Of a stretch of 64,000 bases of DNA, positions 36,001 to 45,500 are shown one piece after another (positions within the stretch are counted from its first letter, which is position 1; each line of letters starts with the position of its first letter). Position numbers and translations under genes: made by a program. The notes below the pieces were generated by a model. The model did not search any database. It was not told the origin of the DNA and worked only from the letters and a program-made list of their open reading frames with translations. The stretch is taken from assembly GCA_009760855.2 (NCBI GenBank), contig WPIO01000001.1, positions 23,670,001 to 23,734,000 of the forward strand, written 5' to 3'. The DNA is from Cristatella mucedo. Taxonomy: Eukaryota > Bryozoa > Phylactolaemata > Cristatellidae.

Positions 36001-39000
36001 GATGTAAATTACTTCTGGAACTTCTCTACTTGATGCATTCAACAAAATGTACATCAAGACCGGTTACTGCTTTCTTTTGCATAGTTATTTGGTTTGGTAA
36101 TGAAATTTTTCCTACTTGGATATTGCTAGAGCAGCACTTGTGCGTGTTTCAACTGGTCATTCAGGCCTGATGCTGCACTGAGGTCTTAATAGTATTCACA
36201 AACCTTACATCTTTTACATGTGCTATTCACACTCTTTGAATGGTGTTCAGTTGTATCATTCACTTGGAGTACCTCATTCGTGATAACTGTTCCAGCTAAT
36301 GTGAATGCTTCCACGGGCTTTGTGACTGCTTTTCACCACATGAATGTTCAATATTAAAAAATCCATTTTATGCTTTGCCTATTCCAGCTTGCTCATGTTG
36401 TAATAGCTGTATCGAAGTTTTTACTGACAACATGACAGTATTTGTTTGCAAAGAGTACATCTACAAGGCCTGTTGGCATGTGTTCATTGGTCGTGTTTAT
36501 TGTCTGTATCTGTATTTACTTGTAACTCAACCTCATAAATGATCTGCTTTCTGCTACTGGTACTGCTTAAAAATGTAGTGTCGTGTTTTGACCAGGCTGT
36601 TGAGAACGTGACATCTGTAACCACTGACAGCCCACCTGAAGCAGTGGCATGTTACATTGCCACCAGCCTGCAGGAGCCCAAATGCACACTAATTAGCAGA
36701 GTCGTTGATGTACTGGGGACAGAGAAAGCTCTCCGACTCTTTCATCAGACACGCGATATTGAAGATGCTGGAGGCATTATGACGATGGTAGGTTACAATC
36801 TGGCCTCATCCTTCTTAGTTGTCTATTATTATTTTTGTTGTTGTCGTTAGATGCCCATTGCTTGCCAAAATGAAATGCCACTCTGGAAATGCAGCTTGAC
36901 TGACGTTCCAGCTCGATTGTTAAGCATCCATCTGCTTATGCCATTCAATGTTTATGTTACAGCATCTATCTGCTTGTGCCGATAGTTTTCAAGCCCGGAG
37001 TTCTGGGTGTCATTAGTAGGAGTTCAGATGATATGGAAAAAAGACAGAACTATGAATGTTAATCAATGAATGTTTTGGCCGAGTTGGATGATATTCTGAT
37101 CGGCACATCCTGGATGTATTTTGTCCTTTGGCCAGTATGTCGATACATATAATATGGGACAGTTGCTAATGTCACCTTTTTTAAAGCAGTTTTCTGTGTT
37201 CGTTGGCATCTGGCTGCTGCTGGGATACCGGTTTCTAGCTGGTAGAAGAAGTCTTGGTTAGCATTTTTAGCCCTTCTGCTATGGGGTCCCTATGCAGCAG
37301 GACTCCTGGATGCCGGGCAAAGTTATGTGCCGGTGCAAAACCTAAGCACAAAGAAATGCCATGCCTAATAATTGCACGAATGCAGTCGATCTGGGCATCG
37401 TCTGATGGCATTCCTTCGGTAAGCGCTTATTTATTTTTGAGTTTGTGTGGAGAAGGAGGGGGTGTGTCGTTACCGGCCCTTGTCTACTGTTCCGGTATGT
37501 TTTCTTTTACTTTAATTTTTTTGCAACCATTTGTGACTGCATCCATCCGAGAAACTAGCTGCAAACTGCAGATGCAAATGGACTTTATTGAGAAATCTTT
37601 GTTTGGTGCTGGTGCAGTGGCTCAGCCATTTGCCCAATCTGAACCCTATAAAATGACTATGGAGTAATACCGACAGGCGATTGAGGCACGGTGTTAGGCC
37701 TACACCACTAGCCGACCTTTTCAGTTAAACTCTGGCTCATCAGAATGTGCTGCAGCAGAAGGGACCTGGTGGCATCCATTCCTGGCCATAAAAGGGAGCT
37801 CATAAAGTACCGTGGTGGGACGGCGTCACCCTAAACACATACACACCAAAAACAGGTTTGTTTTTGAGCAGTCAATAAATATTGTCACATGGTTTCGAAT
37901 GACTTGAGCATACATTTTATTGTAGAAAACCCTCTAATAACTGTAAGATTTATAGATATGAGACCTAAGATTTATAGGATTTTTGCTCCTAATGAATGTA
38001 TCTCAGTCTGTAACCACTAAGACTAAGTGGGTGTTGTGCAGGAGAGCTTTCTATGGAGCACTCAAAGCCTAAGCGGCCTTCGGTACACATTCGGTAGCCG
38101 ACAGACTTCATCACACGCAACAAAGAGAAAGTGAGAGGCATAAGTGGAAGCATAGCTGAGTCAGGAGGGCAGTTGAGGTAGTGAGGAGCGTGGAAGTATG
38201 AGCAGCTCAGAACGACTAGAGGCGATATGCCGTAGTCGGCAGCAGGAGGATAGACATCTTTGCTTAATAATTGTGGGCGTGAGTTCCACAGTCTAGGACC
38301 TGCAGAGCAAAAGCTTTTATCTCCAGTGGTCTTTAACCAGAATAATGGAACAGCTAGTTTCTTGTCTCTGCAGGACCTGAAGGCACGAGGAGGAGGCTGA
38401 TATTGGTGCAGCAGTTCAGCTAGGTATGAAGGAGCCGTGCCGTGGCGGGCCTTGTGCGAACTTTACTCTATATCCGTTAATCAACCGACAGCCATCCTAA
38501 CTCTTTTAGCATAGAAGGCACGTGGTCCAACCTCTGGGATTCGCAGACTAGCCTTGCAGCCATATTCATCACCAGCTCTAGTGGCCTAGTGGCTTTTTTT
38601 GCTAGCCTAGCCAAAAGAGAATTACAATAATCTAGCCGAGACAGAACCAGGGAGCTAGTTAAAAAAAATTGCAAGCCACCTTGGAAGACTATTCCTAATC
38701 TTCTATGCAGACCTGGCGTGATGACTTAACTGCGAAAGCAGTCTTCTTGAGGAAGCCTTCCGAATTTAGGCAGCTTTCGAAGGCGACGCCTAAATTCCAA
38801 CCACGCGGTGACTGTCACATAACAGTGTCACCTCTTAGAAGAGCAAGGCTTTCTAGTCCAGCCGCACACTTGGAGTACTTCCCATGAGTAGCAGCTTCGT
38901 TTTATCGTTGTGTAGTTTAAAGAAATTTTCCAGGATTGAATATCTGCAAGCAGTCAGTCGCTACAGCAGATTCCGACGGTTCAAACGACAAATATCCCAG

Positions 39001-39179
39001 CTCAAGTATCATCAGCATAAGCGATAGTCCATTCCGTGGGCTTGATCACTTTTTTCCCAGAGGTTGGGTACCATGTAGGACAGCAATGCACCGTTGATGG
39101 ACCACCTTTGTGTTGCCCCACACAGGTGGCTGATCAGGTGGATAACACCTGAACCCCATGCACACACGCACACACACAC

Positions 39180-39230
<51 letters not shown>

Positions 39231-40079
39231 ATGGATTGAGCACCACCGGACGAGTGCAATTAGAACCAGGCGAGCGGCTCATCTGCCAGATTGATCGTTG
39301 TTCTCAATCGTTCAAGTATGTATTGTGTCCTGTGTGTACTAGCAGCTCACTGCAGCCTGCGGACTCAATTCGCTTATTCATAGTAGCTCTGTAACGTAAG
39401 ACAACGCTGTGCCATCTTGGCGCGTGACGGACTTTAATTATTAGATATTGCAGAAATGCCGAATGAAAAAGTGAAAGTGCAAGACCGGCGTGGTGTGCAG
39501 CAGTAATTTGAGTCGGAGGAATTCTGTAGCTCGGAGCTTCATTCGTCCTAGTCAAAACGAGGCCTGCAGCGCAGGATAGGTCCGAACGAGGCTCCGAGGC
39601 CACAGCTGCTGCTCGAAGCTGCGGAGCAACCGCGGTGCAGTCGAAGCCCCCTCAGCTGCCGCATCCACTCGCGCCCTACTCGCGAGGAAAAGCCTCTTCG
39701 GTTGTGCTCGACAGCAGCAGTGGCTGCTAGCCCGGTTACCGATCGCGCATCTTGAGCTCAATTTGGGAGCGGCAGCTTAAGAAGCCCATAGCTGCTGGCG
39801 GGTTAAAGGATGCGGTTAAAAAGGGCAATTCTTTCCCGGTCCCTTGTTGGTGGCATCATCAGGCATTTGCCACGTTTGCTCGGTTGCGGGTTTTGTGAGC
39901 ATGCTGAGGCAGTGCCGAGTGAATGTCATCGAGCTGCGTGCAGTTGCAGCGTTTGCAGCATTGTTGCTGCAGCGGTCAATAGATTCGATGGAAACGGCAG
40001 GTTCCAAAGCTTGCCTCTGCGGACCGAAGGCGCTCGGAGACCGGGCTCTCTCTCTCCCTCCTTCCCTCCCTCCCTCCCT

Positions 40080-40144
<65 letters not shown>

Positions 40145-41192
40145 TCTCTCTCTCTCTCTGGGCCCCAAGTACAACGGAATGACCGCACGGTTTTGGGCCA
40201 ATCGTAGCCGTCTGCTACTCCTGTCTCCTTAGTGTTGGCCCGAGGTGCTGCGTGTGTATAGGTACTTGTCAGAGCTTGATTATTACAAGTTGGAACTGGG
40301 GGGGGGGTTATTCGAGATGCTCGCTTTTGGCACGTGAGGCCTGAGGAGTTGGAGCAGACCGAGCCTTACTTGGTTCAAGAAAAAGGATGAAGACTGCCGG
40401 GCATGCATATGCCAAGATTCTGCTCGGGATTCGCCAAACTCGATCAGTTTGGCCACCGGCCAGCGTTAGCTTGGTAGAGCGACTACAAACTAGCAGCGTG
40501 TGCAGATAACTATAGGCCATGTCCCTGGACCCAGACCTTCGTTACTTGTCTTTCTGTAGCTCATACGGGAGCTGCACTGAAAGATAATGCTTGACCCGAA
40601 AACCCGTGCAGTTATCGTGGATAGTTGACAGATAATCAGGAATGATGTTTATTCGTATTCCCGTTGCTCGGTATGATTTCTTTCTGCTTAACTAGGCAGT
40701 AGCTAGGTAGCAACTGGCTCCAAATGCTTAGTCGTGCTACATGCAGTAATATGCCCTGCCCCCAGCAGCTGTGTCAGCTTGCGTTCAATTCAGTCTCGTG
40801 CTGCACTTCTTAGTTTAATTTTCAACGTTTTCCTTTGCCGTCTCCTTGTTGGCATGCGCACGCCTGCTCTCGTCCGTCAGCAACCCTGGCATTTGCAGGA
40901 TGGCTCTCGTCGGCGAACTCCTGGAGGCGTGTTTATTCTACTTATGAAAAAAGAAGTCACGAAAGAGCAGGAGCGGCAGATATTTGCCGTCGAGATGCAG
41001 CTGGAAAAAGAGAAGGAAAAGCTTAAGAGGAAGCGAGCTCGCGAACGTGTGATGGGTGCAAAGAAGGCGAGGGTCGACACGGCAGAAGCACCGATGCCGG
41101 TAGCAGACGCTGGCGACACGCCGATGCCAGAGGCAGTGCCAGCCGACGATGCAGCTCTTCTTGCCAGCGACCCTGACTTTAGCCTCGAGTGA
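32372..41192 (+). CDS. PHAX: Phosphorylated adapter RNA export protein (PHAX), complete gene
   Basis: PHAX bridges the cap-binding complex on U snRNA to the export receptor CRM1/RanGTP in the nucleus and also binds small nucleolar RNA. Joined coding exons are 32372-33040, 36596-36787 and 40899-41192, all in phase 0, giving 384 aa (the human protein is close to 394). It starts 'MEDGEIADSDEE', matching the acidic start of known PHAX. Residues ~111-118 'RRVNNVWG' plus 'ESYDY' at ~147 match the conserved central motif. The RNA-binding domain spans exons 2-3 (~240-305), with 'LQEPK', 'RVVDVLGTEKAL' and 'GSRRRTPGGVF'. A basic, Lys/Arg-rich C-terminus follows. The Ser- and Asp-rich linker in exon 1 has no specific match. 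I chose the ATG at 32372 because an in-frame TAG lies at 32354-32356, inside a likely acceptor. Confidence 0.93.
33041..36595 (+). other. PHAX intron 1
   Basis: GT-AG intron of about 3.6 kb. It contains a decayed LINE-A copy (33830-34480). The rest (34481-36580) shows no other repeat relative or reading frame that I can support. The acceptor reads GTTTTGACCAG. Confidence 0.85.
33830..34480 (+). repeat. LINE-A 3' end in PHAX intron 1, diverged
   Basis: Retains CACGAGCGTCGCAGTTGCCG, CTCGCCGACCTTCAGTTACT, GAACCTCAAATCATTTGGAG, CTCCCTAAGCCTGGAATACC and the worn tail AAAATGCCTAGAAAAACATA, all in family order on the sense strand of PHAX. Confidence 0.8.
36596..36787 (+). CDS. PHAX: PHAX coding exon 2
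   Basis: 64 codons, phase 0 at both ends; donor ATG|GTAGGT. It encodes the first half of the PHAX RNA-binding domain: 'VACYIATSLQEPKCTLISR', 'VVDVLGTEKALRLFHQT', 'IEDAGGIMTM'. The match to known PHAX (SFRLQEPKKDLIARVV, KAIELL, NGGLFIMNG) runs the whole exon without gaps. Confidence 0.93.
37590..37915 (+). repeat. Dispersed repeat 'DR-1', third copy
   Basis: Shares TTTGGTGCTGGTGCAGTGGC, ATGGAGTAATACCGACAG, AGGCCTACACCACTAGCCGA, GCGTCACCCTAAACACATAC and GCAGTCAATAAATATTG with the inverted pair at 17630-18410. Present as a single unit inside PHAX intron 2. Confidence 0.8.
37991..38893 (-). repeat. LINE-B 3' end with ORF2 C-terminus
   Basis: Minus-strand frame 38477-38674 gives 'LTSSLVLSRLDYCNSLLARL', 'ELVMNMAARLVCESQRLDHV' and 'SMLKELGWL'. 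Upstream (38690-38890) a decayed 'NLGV..' region continues. The 3' UTR runs down to 37991. This is the longest LINE-B 3' end here and is antisense to PHAX. Confidence 0.88.
39157..39229. repeat. (CA)n microsatellite
   Basis: About 35 CA units with a few CG-containing interruptions at the left end. Confidence 0.95.
40043..40160. repeat. (CCCT)n-(CT)n microsatellite
   Basis: CTCTCT, then a run of CCCT units, then about 35 CT units, giving a ~115-bp pure pyrimidine strand within PHAX intron 2. Such mirror-symmetric tracts can form triplex DNA. The RERERE and SLSLSL frames are artefacts. Confidence 0.95.
40899..41192 (+). CDS. PHAX: PHAX coding exon 3 (last)
   Basis: 97 codons plus TGA. It opens with 'DGSRRRTPGGVFILLMKKE', the most conserved stretch of the RNA-binding domain, then 'TKEQERQIFAVEMQLEKEKE' (predicted long helix) and a basic run 'KLKRKRARERVMGAKKAR', a likely nuclear localisation signal. 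The tail is acidic and Ala/Pro-rich and ends 'ASDPDFSLE'. Two 'PMP' repeats (TAEAPMPVAD and DTPMPEAV) suggest a small internal duplication. A possible poly(A) signal, AGTAAA, lies at 41412. Confidence 0.94.
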   Translation, partial: DGSRRRTPGGVFILLMKKEVTKEQERQIFAVEMQLEKEKEKLKRKRARERVMGAKKARVDTAEAPMPVADAGDTPMPEAVPADDAALLASDPDFSLE

Positions 41193-41738
41193 CAGCCTCT
41201 CTCGAGGCGCAGTGTTGCTCTTTTCCGAAGGCCGAGCGAGCTTTTTGTATTCCCGAATACCAAGGTATTGCCGTTGGCACAAGTTTGCAGCTTGTGCTGC
41301 TTTGGGGAATTTTTAGGACTTGCTCGATTGTCCTATTTATTCCAGGTTCTTGATAGCCATGCTGGCTGGCTGTGCAAGCCAGTAATGAGCCGACGTGTTT
41401 GCTCAGTGAGCAGTAAAGAATAGGAATGCAATGCGTTGACAGCATTGCGCCGCGCTCGGTCATGGCCTGGGCAGCGCAGAGCATCTTCCAGCCGCGGGCT
41501 AGGGAGGAGCAGGAGACAGGCTTACGCCGACTCGCCCTGTAACTCCGGCCGCCGCGAGTATATTGTGCAAAACTGCTGTCTGCGTCCCATCTGTGACAGC
41601 GGAGCAATACAATCTGTTGCCATTGCAAGTTTAGCCTCTCGTTTTTGTGCTGTTCATTATCTTTTTGGTATGTCCTTGTGACATAGACTTCCAGTCCATT
41701 GAAAATTTTTATTAAGTGCAGGGCTCTGTTCACTCGTG
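41193..41738. other. Gap between the convergent genes
   Basis: Holds both 3' UTRs. Plus strand: AGTAAA at 41412 is the only hexamer-like candidate for PHAX. Minus strand: AATAAA at 41713-41708, only about 25 bases past the stop of the PEAK-like gene. Overlapping frames here on both strands are not supported as genes. Confidence 0.7.
41708..41713 (-). terminator. AATAAA poly(A) signal of the PEAK-like gene
   Basis: Exact AATAAA on the minus strand, about 25 bases downstream of the TAA-type stop region at 41739. It would give a 3' UTR of roughly 40-60 bases. Confidence 0.65.
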
Positions 41739-42574
41739 CTACTTTGCATGCAGTAGTTTTGACACGGCAAAAAGCTGGGCTCCTGTCACCGAGCAGAGAA
41801 ATAGTCCCTTCTCAAATTGCTCCAGGGATGTGCTGGTCGATGACATCGTTTCGCTTGCCATAATGCATACCTGCTTGAGTCGCTGCACCTGTAGCCATAT
41901 CTCGAACGCAGCGTCCCTGTCGGCAGCCAGGCACAAGGTGCGCACTTCCTTTTCACTTGGTCCCCACGCCACCGTTTCCCACACTTTTACGATTGCTTTG
42001 ACGTCGTCTATTTCGCCTGCGCTCTGTATGAGTTTCTCGAGGCGAGCATAGCCAGGGGTGCTGTGAATTAGTGGACAGAATGCTGCGACCTCTTCGAAGA
42101 GCTTTCGTAGTTGGGCGCAAACCACGAAACCGCTGCCAATGTCAGATTTTCGCATGTTCCCCGGTGACAGCATGATCATGTACGGCTCGCGCTTGCGCCT
42201 AATCAAGAGCAGATCGTCTGGCTTGAGGCTAATGCACAACGTATTGCCGTCAAAAAAAAGAGAGGTGACCACTTTGACGACCTGCAGCAGGATCTGAAAC
42301 AAGCTCTCAGCATCGCGAAGCTTCTTGGGCGTGGCGTCTTGCGGCTGTGCCTTCTGAGTTTGCAGGAGCGAACTCAGAGACAGAGCATCGTCCGGAATTG
42401 GCGGGAGTATTGTGGCAAAGCACCTGAGTGGGTCCCGTTGAAACTTCTCAGTGTTTAGAAGCCCCGCATGGTAGCTAGACTCCAGGGTCTTCACAGCAGC
42501 TTTGGTGCTCTCGTGCCATGGCTTGTCGTACTGCCCTAGGCTGTCTTGTGCCAGTACATCGGCTCCATTCGCAC
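41739..42574 (-). CDS. PEAK-like gene exon 6: pseudokinase C-lobe and helical C-terminus
   Basis: 277 codons plus stop, residues 685-961. The acceptor is CCATCTCCAG|GT, phase 1. It begins with a '[10 protein letters not shown]' motif (Y699). '[18 protein letters not shown]' fits helix E of a kinase. '[12 protein letters not shown]' (797-808) replaces the catalytic HRDxxxxNLL loop; the Asp and the usual His/Arg are absent. 'YMIMLSPGN' (~815-823) sits where DFG would be. '[11 protein letters not shown]' to '[13 protein letters not shown]' matches the end of the PEAK kinase domain. The rest matches the dimerising helices after the kinase domain in PEAK proteins. Alternative: another inactive kinase family. 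Confidence 0.78.
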
Positions 42575-45500
42575 CTGGAGATGGAGCGATTTCGTCAATA
42601 AAGGTAGATTTTACTCCAAAATTAATATGATTAGCTAGTTAACCAGAGGTACTTTTCAACAAGCTTGCAGATGCAAGAGCAAACTTACCTTGCTGCATAT
42701 GCTGCCCAGAAGAAGGTTGATTGGCTGCCAAGAACGAAGATGGTATCATACGCATGGGAACATCCACCTCAAACAAAGGCTTGCAGCCGAATACGTGTGG
42801 ACTACGAGCCGTAAGCGTCGTCTTCGGCTCCTTAAGGGAGACCTGCAAATAAGCGATGCGATACTGAAATATACTATTTGAAAATGCAACCATTACTGGA
42901 CAAAAGCCAGCTGTGAGCTAGCTCTCAGTAAAGGATGGGTGTACATACCATCAGCAGCAGCTGACTACTCGGGGTGCTCTTTATGGCTGCTCTGTAGAAA
43001 ATGCAGTATCGATTACTGTGCAGTGGAGTGTCGCTTGTGAAGCTGAAATCGTCCCAGCTCATTCTCTGTCTCGTCAGCACAGATTCGGGAATTGGAGTAG
43101 TCTTGTTTCTGCCGTCCTCACATAGTTTCCGCAGAGATTCCGTGGCAACTGCCGACATGTGGAAGAATCCTTCGGCCGGTGTCTCTGGATTTTTGTCCAG
43201 AATTGCAGATGCTGTTACAATGCTTGAGGGCTGTGCAGCAACACCTTCGCTCCTATCAGTTCTTCGAAGGGTTCCGTATCCATTGCTTTCCTTTCCAGCA
43301 GTCATCTTAACTAGCTCGGTTCGTGAGTTACTCTGTCGAAGCAGCGTCCAATTTTCTGAATAAATATGTCGAAGCAGCGTTCTATTTTCTGAATAATACC
43401 CATCATCTTCGGTCACATTGCCAAGGTCTCTGCTGCTGCTGGCAGTTGAGTCTGTACTGAAACTTGCTACTCCACGTCTGGTGTGCTGCGTCATGGAACC
43501 TTGTGCGTTTGCAAAGTTTCTGAAAGGTGGTTCAGATTTTGAGCTGCCTTCAGCACTTTGTGAAGCAGGCTCATGTCTTGACCTACCGCCACCGTCTTTG
43601 CTTCTCTGAACAAGCTTGGGCAGCCCACTCGAACTGGCTGTCTCCTTTGCTGTGGAACTAAGGTTCAGCTCACTCCTCCGAATTTGCAACGACTTGCTGT
43701 GCTGTAAATGTGTGTTGCTTCCTATCGTGGCCGAAACGTTGCTGCTGAGGCGAGAAGTAGCGTCACGAGTCTGCCCACTAAGATTCTGTGCAGCCGAGTC
43801 GCTGAGAGTGCTAATGCTGCCTGAGCTGAGCAGCAGCACCGGACTGCTGGTATTTCCCTGGCAGCCATCTCTTTTTCGATAGACAGAATCACTGGTTGAG
43901 TCATCGATCCTCAAAGAAGTCACAATGCTTAACTCGCTGGACTTGTTACCCCTCAGCGAAATGGCATCACCGGACGACTTGCCATCGATGACTTTGCTTA
44001 TTGTTGCTGAGTCATTTTCATAACATCCGCTGCCCTTTTTTTGTTGCCGGCTCCCAGTGTCGCCTTGGCTTGTTGGTTCAGGCTCACTCTCAGAACCATC
44101 TGCAGCTTCGCTCGATGTCACGGTCGAGTTGCCTACATTGCCTTCTTGACTTCGTTGGCAAGAGTCGCTCGCATAACCGCCCGTGGCCTTGCTTCGCAAG
44201 GCCGAAGCCTTAACGCTCCAGCTGACGGTCGTACTATGCGCTGCTGAGTCGCTCGAGTAACCATCGCGATCCTTTGTCCAACCATTGTCCTTGCTCTCGT
44301 CAGTCTGCCGCTTCGGCTCCAAGTAGCTCTCTGATAGGATCGTGGGAATTTCGATTTGAGCTCCGCCCTCTCTCCTGTTGCTGCCAGCTAGAGCGTCGGC
44401 GTCCGACGACGATTCGTCGTCAGTGTGTGCACGAGTAGCTGTGCGTCTATTCGGCAAGTCGGCAAGCCGCTCTGCTTCCATACTGGTCGTGCTCTTTTCT
44501 ACTTCCTTGAGCATGTTTTGTATGGTCAACGTGGAAGCGTGCCACGGTAAGTCATACAGTTCGTCAGGGACACACGGCGGCGGATCTGCCGATGATTTCC
44601 CTTCTGCACCTACAACAGTTGAGCGCTAGTGCCTGTTAAACAGCCAGACTAGTTTTAGTAGTGACATTTTAATAGTAGCAGAAGGACTCGAGAGGCTCCG
44701 ACCAAAGGCGAGAGTGTTAACATGAACAGAGCCCTTAACAAGGTTTTAGTTCTGCTGTTCCTCTCATAATGACCACCGAAACAAAGCTGTTTATATCGAT
44801 GCTGTGCCTGCTACATAGCTATCATCTCAAGTTAGCACAAGTCCGGTCGTTGCAACGGTGGTTCACTGAAAATTGCTCAGACACCATACCATGTCCACTA
44901 AATCGTAGCCTACAGCTCTTGATTTCCGTGAACTGGATTTAAGGTGGGGTCAACTGAGTTACAACTTCTCGCCAAACGATGTGCATAGCCTAGCAAGAGA
45001 ACCGAATTACTTTCAGGGCACTTGCGTATGGTGGAAAGGAAGCAAAGTCAATTGTTTAGTGTTAACATACACAGTGCCAGCACATATTGAATGATTCATA
45101 TGGAGCGAGGTGAGCTTACTTAGCAGTCTTATTTGTATAGCAGCAGAAGAGCCTTAACGTCCGTTACTACCGTCACTGCAGTGGTCAACAAAGGAGAGTG
45201 CCCAGTGCCCAGACTCGAATCCTCGTCGAGAAGAGCGAGCGCCTTACTTCCTGAGCTAAGACCCGGGGCCAAGCAAGTAAATGTTATGATCAGAAGGAGG
45301 GGTTGAGCTTCTTTTCAAATTACGATAATGCATTTGTGCAGCGCCCTTAGGGAACTTAATCTCTGCATAGGCACTTTACATATGCTGTAAAGGAAATGTC
45401 GTCAAGTTAAATGTCAGAGACATGAAATAGCAATGTCGTGAAATCAGTCAATTCCAATCTGTGAGAGCATGCGAACTAAAAGCACAGTCTCCAAAGGATT

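Larger units (their letters stand above)
36788..40898 (+). other. PHAX intron 2
   Basis: About 4.1 kb with a standard donor and a TTTGCAG acceptor. It holds a DR-1 copy, a LINE-B copy, a CA repeat and a large CT repeat. A GC-richer part (39550-40020) has open frames on both strands that I could not tie to any family. Confidence 0.85.

Noticed and set aside
40043-40201. Frames with long SLSLSL or RERERE runs
   Set aside because: CT microsatellite; no real protein.
42492-42494. Start of the 251-codon frame as a real start codon
   Set aside because: The codon is GTG; the frame runs up to an acceptor at 42574 in the phase left by the preceding exon.
44527-44529. Start of the 534-codon frame as a real start codon
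   Set aside because: The codon there is TTG and the frame continues to a 3' splice site at 44609, so this is an internal exon.
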